A stretch of 64,000 nucleotides of DNA, from positions 24,309,009 through 24,373,008 of the forward strand of contig JAJLRJ010000014.1 in the NCBI GenBank assembly GCA_024195265.1, given 5' to 3'. Both the position numbers and the translations under genes were made by a program. The DNA is from Dendrophyllia cribrosa. Its lineage: Eukaryota > Cnidaria > Anthozoa > Scleractinia > Dendrophylliidae. This document shows, one piece after another, positions 20,080 to 32,900 of the stretch. The first letter of the stretch is position 1; each line of letters starts with the position of its first letter. Under the pieces are notes generated by a model that was not told the DNA's origin, made no database searches, and saw only the letters and a program-made list of their open reading frames with translations.

Positions 20080-23000
20080 AAATCGGCCGAGTGCATAGTG
20101 CAAGGACGATTTGAAATTACAAGCACGATTACCCTTGAATTGTACGACATGAAGTTCAATTACTAATTAATTGAATCAATAACAAAATTTGAGATTAAAA
20201 AGTCTATGTGGAGTTTTTTTGTACTCAAAACGTCAAGGTTATTTTCTATCAGTTTGAAAGCAGAAAGAAACAGCGAGAAATAAAAACATTTAAGTGCACC
20301 TGATTGGCGCGCGCACATCGGTGTCCAATTACAGCTATCCAATTACAAAAATTGGACACCTACATTGTAAGTTGCACATGCACTGATCAGTTGCACTTCA
20401 ATGGGTTCTTTTTTGCTGTTTTTCTTCTACTTTCAAACTGATAGAAAATATCCTAGACGTTTTTAGTACAAAAGAGTCGACATAGACTATTTAATCTTGA
20501 ATTTGGCTATTGATGTGATTAATTAGAAATTGAACTGTGTGTCGTACAATTCAGGGGTAATCGTGCTTGTAATTTCAAATCGTCCTTGCGCTATGCGCTC
20601 GGCCGATTTGAAATTACTTACCCGATTACTCCCTAAATTGTACTTCACTCAGTCCAATTACTATTACTAATCTTAGAAGCCTAGTAACTAAAAACCTCTA
20701 CAAACATTTTTTGCTGTCCTCACCCCTATCCTCCAGCCCTCACACATTCTTTTCAAAGCAATTTTCAAAAGTGAGGGTCATTTACGCATTTGTGTGAATG
20801 GAGCCAGGAAAAGCCACACAGCCCTGCTACAAAATCATACTGCCTCACACGTTCAAATTTAAAACAAATAAATATTATGTATTTATTATATATTATTTTT
20901 ATTTGTCTCCAAATTGGTCATACTGTACAGTGTACATAATAAAATACTGCATGTTCTTAGGTCAGGCCAGATGAGCTCTTGGTCATGGTCCACGGACCTC
21001 GCTGTGCTTGGTCCATACAACATGACCTTGAACCACCCTCCCACTCACTTATATAATAAGTACATAATATGTTTTCAATCTGCGTGAGAATTCAAAATTA
21101 CTCACAAATGCCCAAGCAATCATATAATAATAATAATAAAATAATAAAATAATATTTTTAGAGGAGGCCTCCAATCACCAAATGGTGGTTTTCAGGAGGG
21201 TCCTCTTAATGAAGGTCAAAAATACATCAAAAAACTAAATACAGCTAAAAACTAAGACTAACTGAGGTTTAAAACTAGAACTAAGATTAAAAATATATGA
21301 ACTAACTACAGTTCAAAATGGTTTAATAAAAACTGTTTCAGTTTGTGTTTTAAAATCGTTTTTGGCAACATGCAGTCTCTAGAGCTCACTCGGCAGGAAG
21401 GCCCAATTGTTAATTGCTTAATTTATAATATGTTTTGTTTCTGCCCCATTCCGTTCTTGGCCTACTGACTTTGGGTATGTAACCATTTTGGGTATTATAA
21501 CCGTGTTGTTTGCTCATTGTAGAACTGAACACATCAAAATGTTCGGGGATCTTTCCCTTCAATCAGCCATGCATCTTGCACAAGACAACATCTGATGACC
21601 GAAACGCCTCACGTGCAATGGGGTCCACTGCAACATGTCAGGGCCTCGACTGATGTCACTTTTGCCTTTACAATGTTCTTTGCAAAGCGATTTTGGAAAG
21701 ACCGCAATAATATTGTTTCATCTGTGCATAGTTAGTCCCCTCTACTAACTATGATCTGTGTTGTAAGACCTGGCTGATCTCCCCAGACAACATCTGCATA
21801 AGCCAGGTGTGGTAGGACAAGGCCATGCATCTTCCATTTGAATTTCTCATCCAGCACTATCCCTAGATACGTAATAGATGGAACATGATTTATTTGCCGT
21901 TCATCAGTAAAAAACTGAAAGTTATTTAATTACAACAACATTGTTTTGCTTCCTGACAGCATCAATTTAGTCTTCTTCATGCTGCTAAATTGTACCCTCA
22001 ATTTCAACAGGTGACACCTCATCCACCTTCAAAGAATGGTCCCAGATCCGCAATGGGGAACTACAGGACTACTCTGTTTAGAAGAGACTTCAACAGGTTA
22101 CAAGCTCAGAGGAATCAGGGCTTTCCCAAGCAACCAGTCTCAATAAAACAAGGAGCTGCACAGCATGAAAAATATACAGTTCCAAAAACTGCAGTCAATA
22201 CAGCGGAGTTAATGGACTCGCAGCAGATGTTTTTAGATGGCGGTATTACTTTAAAAATAGACCCTGATGTATCTAATGGCTTGGCAAATGTGCATAGAGA
22301 TCAGATGAATGCATTCTCTGAAGATGGGAGACAAGTTGACCAGGTACGTATAATATATGTTGCAGGTGAAATTTGTTTTCAGGTTAGCTCAGTATTCAAT
22401 ATGGGTTAAATGTGTACCCAGTTGTATTCAATGTAGGTAATTAAAGGGGCATTGTCATGCAGATTTTGCTGTGTTTTGGTCAAAATACACTAAAATACAC
22501 TAAATATACATGAAATTGCTTTTAGAACACCAAGAAGATAATATCAAGTCATTTCTTCAAGGAAGAACAAACCATAATAAGTTTTTCTGCGATTTTTCCA
22601 CGGCTCTTGGGAGTAACTTGAAAAAATTGGCCAATTTTTTCAAGTTGCAATCCATTTCCATCCTGGCCATCCGCAGCCAAAGATAAGGAATACTAGTTTC
22701 TGAGCACTGATAGAGTATTTGTTAACAAAACTGGACCATTATTTGTAGGTTTCCATTGAAACAAATATGATTTTTGGCTTTTTAAAGTGATACTAAAAAT
22801 AGGTGACAGTGTCCCTTTAAGCTTACCCTAACCCTAGCACAAACAGTGTTCCAGATAAGAGAGGGGTCTCAGGCATAAAAACCGACAAGGCTGGCTTCCT
22901 GACCTGACAAATCAAATGGCTTAAAGAAACTTAAGAAGATTTCGATAGACCCACATTTTTTTATTCACAAACAACTATGTCACAAGTTTGGGATGTTCTA

Positions 23001-26000
23001 ATTGTCGCCCGTTGGAATTTCGCGAAGTGACATCATCTAAAACAAGAAAACTCTGCGAGTATTATAATCGGGCTTCCTTCTTCACTCCTTTTATCTTAAA
23101 ATTTGAACAATTACGTCCCAAATACAAATTTTCAAAATACTCTACTAACTCTTCAAGAGAAATAATTTCAATCAATACACACGGAGTCCCACATAGATCA
23201 TTCATTCCTGTACGATCTCAACTATGTGAATCAAACCATCCCTTGTGTCAAAAATAGGGACTGTATAAATTATTATTGTCAAAATAAATGACTTATAATT
23301 ATCACTTAACAATGATTCAAAAGCCTCAAACAAAGGTAAACAACAACTCTCTTCTATTATACCGTCATTTAAATAATGTAAATTTCCATAATAACTTTCA
23401 CTATACTCTTATTGAAAGTTAACTCTCCCATACAAACAACATCAGGAACTTCAGTTAACATAAGGCATTCTTTTTGTGTTGAATTAGTAAGATAAGTATG
23501 AAAAATCCCTGCAGAAGAAATTGTTACTTTAAGAGAAAAAAAATCGTGCACAAGTAAGCATGTGAAAAAAAATTTCAGCATTTTGGTAAAAAAGAAAATT
23601 CTTGTAAATAGAGATGCTGAAAAAAAATCATACTCAGAAGAAATTGCCTAACCCCCCCTCCCCAACAAAAAAATTAAACGGTCCGTCCCTTAACCAATAT
23701 AAATCACAAACCACATTATTAAATTCAACAAGTCACCACAACAATAACGTTACTTTTAACACTACATATTCAGTAATGAAATACGAGCCTTTTATAAACA
23801 GGTATAAAAATTGAGAAACGGCGGGGAAAAACATTACCACGTGGTACCTTTTAGAGATTCGTACATGCGATCTACACCACATCAAACATAAATCATAGAA
23901 GATAATATTTAATAAGACTCCAACGTACATATTAAATCCGTTAGTTCTTTCTCCCCTTCTTTCACAAAATACTAATAAGCTTATAACATCTTTAACAAAT
24001 GCATTGCAAGTTATCTCAATAAATGCCACTTCACTTTTTCCTGTGTGTAAAATACTAATATAAGCATCCTTGACATGACCTCGGTCAAAGTGATTGTTGA
24101 CATAAAGATCATGTTCTATTTCTCATTTAATTAAATTGAAGTTTTCCAGCCTTCAAAATTAATTTAAATGCTTTTAGCAGCAAATCTTATCACTGAGAGA
24201 ACAATGAACGATAGGAGAAAACCACGTTTCTTTAATGTTCCATGTACAATGTAATTGCTCACCTCAAATTCTCTCTTTTCACGACTGGGAAAATTATTTG
24301 CCAATGTCCTTTTCGAATTGCTTGCCGTTTTGCGTGCAGTGAATTTGGTTAGTGCTCGACTTTAATAGCCTAAATATACGCATTCTAAAATGCTGAAAAT
24401 GTCTCGCTCTGTCACGTTTAATTCTCGCCCAGAGTGCATAGCCGTGAGTTTATGTGTTTAGCTAAAACAACGCATTCTAAAACAATACAGATGTGTTGTC
24501 TCTCTCTGTCACGTTCAATTTTCGCCCAGAATACAGCCTGACAAATGGCTTGTTGCGTTTCACAAATCGGATCAAATCAGTCTCGCTCAATGCAATCATG
24601 CTAAATGCTAGCGAGATTATCACCGAGACAAGACCAAGAAGAATGTCTCGTTTTCGGCGTAAGCGAGACAAATTCGGTGTCTCGCTTTGTCTCGTTGGGG
24701 CGTTCAATGCACGCCGTAACAATCAAGACGATTCACCCTTCATCCTTTCCTCCCACACCGCTATAAACAAATACCCTTTACACAAACAACCTTTTAATCA
24801 ATTTCTTAGCAATTTCTTTCCACATCCCCATTTACTTCACCTACACCACATATTTTAACTTATCTACTCTCAAATCTCCAAAATCCGGAGGGGGAGACTT
24901 CCATATAAAATTTACAATTAGTAGCTCTTAACGATAAAACTTCTTTTCAACCATGCCCATCTAATGAAATTCTTAAAGGACACCCCGTCATTTTCATATG
25001 GCGGACCCCCCGGCGTGTCAATAAGTGACTACGAAACAGCGTCCATTTTATATATCGGGCAGGCTTGGCAAACAAGCCAGCCCGATCAATGAATGCCTTA
25101 CTATAGCTCTTGCCGATCTTACATGACAATAACTATTGTCACCATTGAGATATTTGAATTGACTGTCAACACCAACTTAACAAGTTATAGATAAACCAAG
25201 TTTTAGCCTCTATCTTCAATGCAGTTACGCAACTGTATCACTGAAAGTCAATAATGACATTAACCTACAACTCGCCTTGTTGGGTCATTATTATGACTAT
25301 TATTATTATTATTATTATTATTATAATTATTATGTATTTAACCCATTGACTCCTAGAGAATTTGCAGAAAATGGCAATTTGAAGCCATTAATGCCGTTTT
25401 TTGACTGTTGTGGAGGCAAATTGCTAGCAAACTGTCCAAAACGTTTTTTGCAACATGAAAACTACATGTAAGCTTCCTTTTCGCTCTGGATCAAATAAAT
25501 TGACTTTTGGTTTCGGGCATGCGCACAAAGCAAAATTTTGAGAACACCATGACCAGAAACTTGACTGTTCATTTTCTTCGTTCTATTTCCCGTTTTCTTT
25601 TTCTCTTTGCTGGCCTTTCACTAGACTTTATATATAATAGTAGTAGTTTTCTATTACAATGTAGACTAAGGAATCACATTGTTTTCTGTGCAGTATCAAA
25701 GTCATAAAACTCTGCTGATCATTGATCAACTGCAGTTGCCATTATTGCTGCCAATTGACTTTAAGTTCTATTTCACTCCAGGCGCCATCTGTAGCATCCC
25801 TTGGTAAAAGCACCGATGAAGCAAGTTCTTTTGTATCAAGTGAAATCTCTCGCAGCAGGCCAAACTCCCATAAATCTCGAGTTTCATCTGTAAAATCTGC
25901 TACTCATCCAACTAGAAGCCAAAGACATGATGTGAATGCAAATATGGCAAAACCATTTTCTCAAAACATAGCTGCCGATAATGACGAATGCCTTGGTCTA

Positions 26001-26273
26001 GATGTTGCAGATATCATTAAGCAGCTACGACAGAGGCTAAACATGAGCACAGATCTTGAGGCAATTGCCAATGGCGAGGATCCTGATGAAGATCAACACA
26101 ATATCAATAGATTGTACATTAAAAAGGATGATGGCAAATTTCTGTACTGCCTACCAAAGAATCAAGGTGTGCGAGCTGCACGGTACAATCCCTATGACTT
26201 GATCTGTGTGTCGTCACAGGAAGCCCAGACAGCTGCACAATATTTCACCATCACTGCTTCTGCTGTAACTCAG
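19335..26273 (+). CDS. DNAH14: dynein exons 1-3: divergent N-terminal leader
   Basis: Residues 1-366. The first ~290 are Ser/Arg/Pro-rich and probably disordered. The first conserved tail motif is a GKFLYCLP segment, followed by NPYDLICVS and [12 protein letters not shown], which resembles the start of the tail in single-headed axonemal dyneins. All three exons are phase 0, so exon 2 or 3 could be skipped without a frame change. The exon 2 acceptor lies against an antisense LINE remnant. Confidence 0.8.
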
Positions 26274-29200
26274 GTACCGTAAAATTCCAACTCTTGGATT
26301 TAGCAGCCTTTGGGGCTTGCAACTTTCAGGGAGCAAAAAAACGTTATATAAAGTTGTTGCAACTAAGCTTTTTTCCAACACAAAAGACAGAAATTTTGCA
26401 CAACATGAACTGATGAAGCGCAAATGGACATTTTATAATGCTTTGTGGCATAAGTGATTTCTTTGGTTTTAAATTTTTAAACCAGTTTAATTTTTTTCCT
26501 TTGTCTAAGATTCATCGCCATAAACTGGGACAAGGAAAAACAAAAATCCAACTGGTTTTAAAATTTTGAAACCAATTAAGAAAAATTTAAACCACAACAT
26601 ATACATGATTGTATAGTCTGCATGAGTCATGCAGTGGACTGTCCATGGTACATGTACATGTATGTTGGACAGATTTCAAGTGATCTAGCTGTCAGTGATT
26701 TATTTCAAACTGTATATACTGCATGTTAATATCATAAGATTGTAGTTTTTCTTTTAATGGCTGTCTTTAAAAAAATAATGTTGATCTGTTTGCACTAGCA
26801 CCACGAAATTTAATAGTCATATGTGTATAAGAAAACAAAAGAAAACAATTGCATTTAGTGTCTGATAGTGTCATCAATTTGTCTAATTTCCATTTTACAG
26901 GTTATGTGATTCAACTACTCTAAGAACTTCATTTTAAAATATAACTGTCTCTCAGCTTTGCTGTTTTTTAATAACTTCATTTATTGATTTTAGGTCAGAG
27001 AAGGGTTTGATTCTGATCTCACACCATTGAAGAGGTGGCTTTATGAAAGGAAAATGTTCAATACAATTTTTGGTGTTCCAACATTTGCCAAGTTCAGGTG
27101 AGGGCTTTATTTCACTTATCCATTCACGATGATGAAATTTGAACATATAATTTTATGCTGAAGGTGTTTGTAGTGGGTAGCACAAAGTGTGACCACTTTT
27201 AAACATGACTACTCTTCTGGGATCCAACACATAGCTGGCGATTGAGGGGGCACCCAGCCATAACTTTCATAGACCAATATTAGACAGGGACACTGGACTG
27301 GCATGCCAGGAACTCCCAGTCATCATGTCTGACAAAGGGGAGTGGAGAAAACTCATTGAATCAGTGCGGGTGTGCCCGAAACAGTAGTAGTAGAATGTAA
27401 TTATAAGGCAAAGTTACAGTAATAAAACTGGAGAGTATGAATTATCAAAACAAATGGCCAGCAATGATTTAATAGGGGATGGTCTGATGATGTCTTGCCA
27501 CCTTTTTTCGTTTTTTTTTTTTTTGCTCACTTGCGATAGTCTGTGTACCTGGTATATTAAGCGCAGTTTACTCACAGCACCTTCCTCCCTACATATTTAT
27601 AAATAAGTAAGTAACTTCTTTTCTCACTGATATTATCAGTTTGATAAATTATTTATTGCACGTATATACTCACAGGTTGTGGAAAGGCTACACATGTTGG
27701 AAAAATAATGTCAGATTTCTAAAGAATTGTGGTAGCAGGTGAGTGAACTTATAATTATTTTATTAAATATAAATATTCTTTTTGCGCTCGATCTTTTAAC
27801 AATTTCTCCCAATTTGTGCTATAAGAAATATATTTCAGAAGCAGTAAGGAGAATTTGACTGTGTTTTAATTTACTTTAGGGATTGAAGGGTTAAACTGTA
27901 TTTGATTTCTGTCAGATTGGAGGTTCACAGTTCCTTATTCTCAGCACAAGAAGCCTCTCAACAAGCCATTCTTCTTGTGAGATCTTTGTGCGAGAGAGCC
28001 TGCAGTAGCATCACTGGGGTCGGTGAAAAAGAGGATGCTATCAGCCTTCTACACACTGATTATCTGACAACCTTCACACTGGAGGATTTTGTAGAAGCTC
28101 AATCGAGGCAAGCGCAGGAGGCAAGGGAAAAACTGGCCAAATTAAGATCAAAGGTGTTGGAGATAGTCAAAGAAGCTTGCGAGGTATGGGTATGCATATT
28201 TAAATTGTACATAAGGGTAAGTCTTCATAAGCCTAATGGCTCACAACTGCTGGAACTTTAATGACCCAGTTTCTGTAGCATGAAGTGACTGAGTGTTAAT
28301 CCCCCCCCCCCCCCCCTTGGATGGGATGCTAGTACATAGCAATGTCGCCAGTACCCATTTATACACCTGGGTGGGGAGAGACAACATGGAGCAAAGTTTC
28401 TTGTTTAGGGAAACAACATGATGGCATAGACCAGGCTCATACCACCGACCTTTGGGTTGAAAGTTCGATGTGCTAACCACTACACAACTGCACCTCCATG
28501 AAAAAATTGTATAATATTATACAAGAAGTAATCAAAGATTAGTAAAGTGCATTTGACAAGAACATGTGGGACAAAAAATTTAGAATTATGCCATTCACTC
28601 CTGAGAAATCTTTGAGGGGGGGGGGGGGGGCTAAACCGGTATCTAACCTTGGAAAATAAATTCTCAGAAGTTTGGGAATTTCAGTTATTCCAAGACATGC
28701 AGATAAGGCAAAATCCAAAACCCTGGAATTTCTTAGAATATTTTGGAATGGTTCATAAACGACTGGGAATTTTGGGGAATTCCTAGGAATTTTGAATGAT
28801 TCTAAAATTGAAAATGAAATGCGTTTGAAATTTCTGGGATTATTTGGGAATGACCACTTAAACACAAGTAAGAATTTATTTCTGAGAATTTTTTGGAATT
28901 TTTTAGGATTCTGAGGCTTTTTTATGTAAGCTGGGATATTTATAGGAATTCCTAGGAATTCACAGGAATTCCTAGGAATTGTGAGCCCAAATTTACCGAG
29001 AAAATCCACACCTAATATTCCAAGGAATTCCTAGGAATTTTTTCCTAGGATATTATTAAAAATTCCTAGGACTCAAGTTGATCTAGGTAAGCTGAAAACA
29101 AAAGACTACTATCAACTTCTAAATAACAAAACCCATACTGCCTATCAAACTGGAACACAGAAATGGAATAAAACTTTCCCCCTCAATGAGAATGATTGGT

Positions 29201-29900
29201 GCCAGCTTTTTAAATTTATACCGAAACTGTGTCAAGAACAAAAATTACGAGAATTTCAATTTAAATTTATTCATCGGATCGTCGTTACCAGAAAGAAACT
29301 TTTTAAATTTCGTATCAAACCAAATAGTGACTGTATTTATTGTGGTGAGGAAGATTCTATAGAACACACCTTTAAAGACTGCTCTTTCACTAAATCATTT
29401 ATTGAAAAAACTCTTGAATGGTTTAATAATACAAATAAATGTAATTTCACCCCAAGTGAAAAGGATATATTATTTGGAATTTTTAACAATAACACCAAAA
29501 CTGGAGAACTGGTGAGAAGACTGAATTACACCTTCCTGTTCATGCGGTATTATATATATAGTGCGAAACTCGAAGAGAAAGCTCTTTCTGTACAAGAATT
29601 CATGCGCAAAATTCTCCTAAAATATAAAATTGAAAAACTTTGTAGTTCAAATATTGTAAGTAATAAGTGATGTATAAACGTATTATTATTGTTGTTAGTC
29701 ATTGTTAAATGTTACTCCTTTTTGATTGAAATGTAATTGTACGTATTGTATATAAGTAGAGTATTGTATTATAAGTAGTGTAAGCATTGTATTGTAAGTA
29801 GTGTGAGTATTGTATTGCACGTGTTGTAAGTAGAGTATCGTTAAGTAATGTAAGCATTGTATTGTAAGTAGTGCAAATATTATATTGTAATTAAATGAGG

Positions 29901-29937
<37 letters not shown>

Positions 29938-32900
29938 CCTAGGAATTCCAAGAGTTATTTTGCAAGGGTATGCATATATGCACATAGCCCAAAATAATAT
30001 TGTCAAAATCAGTCCTACTAGTGTAAGAGCTACATGTAGAGAAGTGCTGAAATTAGAATGCATCTCCTTTGGCAAATGCTATGATACTGGTGAAAGAAAA
30101 TGAAGGATCTTCTCAGTTAAGTTAGAAACTTTGATATTGATATAACCTTATGCAAAATTTCTTGCGCTGCTTCAAATTCATCGAGCATTTCCACCAGAAC
30201 CTCAAAAGGGTGATACATGTGTAGGTGTTGAAAACTCTACATGTATTTGCAATTTTCAAAACTACATGTCAAATAATTTACCAAAAAGGGTTATATTAGG
30301 TTATATTAGGCAGGGCTTGAAAAAAAACACTAAAATTTAAACTTGGCCTTTGGGTTTGGGCAAGCAAGTCTTATGTGTTACTTGCCCAGACAAGTGTATC
30401 TTATAAGTGGTTACTTAAGCAGCTTGTCCGTATCTAATGCCTGTTGGGCATGCGAGTAAGGAAAGTTACTTGCCCGACACAAAAGTCTAATTGTCCCGGA
30501 TGACTGGACGCGACTTTTTTCGAGCCCTATTAGGAATTTAGAAATTTTTTATAAATTTGATGTACATGTATGACCAATAGGCCATATTGCCATCTTTCAC
30601 ACAGAAACACCTACATTGTAACCTGCGATAAGGCAAATTTTTTTCCCATTGTGAAAGTTGGTGGAAGGACTGCCTAATTACATGCAGGTTTATTATAACA
30701 AATGTCTGACATAAACATTAAAATGTGACTTTTGTGACTTTGGCAACTTTACGTAACGCTTAGTTTTTAGCCTGTTCCTTTAATCTCATTGAAGTCTTTG
30801 TTTACAACATCTTCTGTTGGTATACTCCCATCAGAAAATCACAGAAGAGGAAGGACTCACAGAGTGGGTTCACCCTGAAAGAAGGAAAGAAACAGTTGTA
30901 AAGAAGAAGAAGACCACCAAACCAGATGGCAAGAACAGGAAAGGTGATTCAGGTTTCAGTTCTAGCATCAAGTGCAGGCTCTGTAATGATATTCAAAATG
31001 TTAGACAAATGAGTTTTATTTTTCTAGTGTTTGGGGATCAGTTTTATTTGTAGGAAGTTAGTTTAAAATTCCCCTATTGATATATATCCATTCAATAGTC
31101 AATTATGGGGATATGTGGTGTAGTTCCAACTAAATCCTATGGTTTGACCATTCATATAAAACCTCTTTGGCAGTTCTTTTGCATGGTACCATTTGTTTTT
31201 TTAATATTTTCCGGAATGAAATTTGGGATTTTTCTTGAATTTTGATGGAACTCTTGTGAGCTAAAGGGTTCAAAAGGTGTAATAGGCCATTTGCACGATG
31301 ACGTCATTCGACTACAACTACCAGAATTCATTTCGTTTTTGCTTTCTTATTTCAATTTTGTAATCCCAGTGCGGTTTAAATAACAATAGCCCTAATTTGC
31401 ACTACAAAACAAAAAACTGAAAGATTCTGGTAGTTGTAGTCATATGACGTCTTCGTGCAAATGGCCTATTGTGATTGGGTTGGGGGGAAGGGGGTGCAGT
31501 GGGGGATGGGAAGAAGCAGGGAGAAATGGGGTAGGAAGTCAGAAAAAAGAGGGGGTGATGAGTGGGATTACTAAGGTGGTGGGATGTGGTATATAAAGTA
31601 TAAGTGTATTAAGGATGCGGAAGTTGACAGTCCTGTCCCTTCCCTTATTATTCCATAAAGGGTATTTTCTTGTGTTGGCATATTTTGTAGGTAAGAAGGG
31701 AGAAAGACAGCCAACCTTCACACAGATGTCTCAGTGGAGAGGCGTTCTTCATCGCTTGACATGTTTCTTGAGAATGACAGACTTTCTTATAATGGAACTT
31801 TTAAGACGATTGGTGCTTGCAGCCTTGAGGACACTTTTAGCCCAAGTAAAGGCTTCTTCTCTACAGCAAGGTATCAAATTTGATTGTTATCTGACTCATT
31901 TCAAGCTTAATTGACCCCCAGTTTTTATCTCAAAGATGCATGAGTCAACCCTTTGAAATAGCTTGTACTTTTTGTCTTGTGCATTACACCAGAGCGTTGA
32001 GTGAGATATAGTATAATTGTATAGGGGAACAGATATGCAAATTTTCACTTGTTCCATCGTGTGTAAACTTTTTTAATTCTCCAGTGTATTATGTGGAAAA
32101 AGATGATTGCTGTATTTAAATTTCCCGATGTATTAGATCATTCAGCTGTCTCTACAGCCTTGTTTCACACAATGCATAATGTCATGCTAAGATGTTTTGG
32201 TCGTTTTAAATCTGTTTTGCTCTTCAATTATTTGACTTGAAACTGAGTGTGGAAAATTAAAACCGATCTGTGGACTTAACCCAAGGGCATAGCCACGATT
32301 TTTTAAAGGGGGGTCACACTGTGTCACACCCAGGGTACTTACCAGATTCTCATGTCGACATCCACGCTGTGTTTTACTAAAATTATCTCACAAAGGGGTT
32401 GTCACGGGCACCCCAGGACCCCCTAGCTACGCCACCTATTAACCTTATGTTGTTTCATATTCACGAGATGGCTCTTAAGAGCCCTTTGATTAATCATAAC
32501 TTTACTTTGCTATTACTTTCAGGGCCTATTGTGAAACTGAGTCTAATGGAACCAACACTTGATGATGAGAAACCAGATGCTGGCCCACTGGGAACAGATG
32601 ACGAGGATGAAATGACAGCAGTGGAACTTTTGAAGGTGGAGTTGGTCTTAAATGTTCCACCTAAAGAAGAAGGGAGTAAGTGTAGCTCTTTGTAAAATCA
32701 TGTTTTTGCAGGGGATTGACATATAAGGTTTTGTGCTGTTTAGAGAGCTTGGCCCCAGGGGGCAGGGAAGGGGAGTTTTCCACATAAACATGACAGGGAT
32801 ACTTCTGAGGACCCCATAAATGGTACAATGTACTGGAAACTATTAATATAAGCATACCTGCCATCTACATGTATTTTTACCCATAAGGGGTACCAAAAGA

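Noticed and set aside
24493..24858. 121-codon frame rich in Arg and Phe
   Set aside because: It overlaps a tandem repeat, and an 81-codon frame opens over the same bases on the other strand, typical of stop-poor repeat DNA.
28539..29009. 156-codon minus-strand frame
   Set aside because: It is a compositional product of GGAATT/CCTAGG repeats with no domain.
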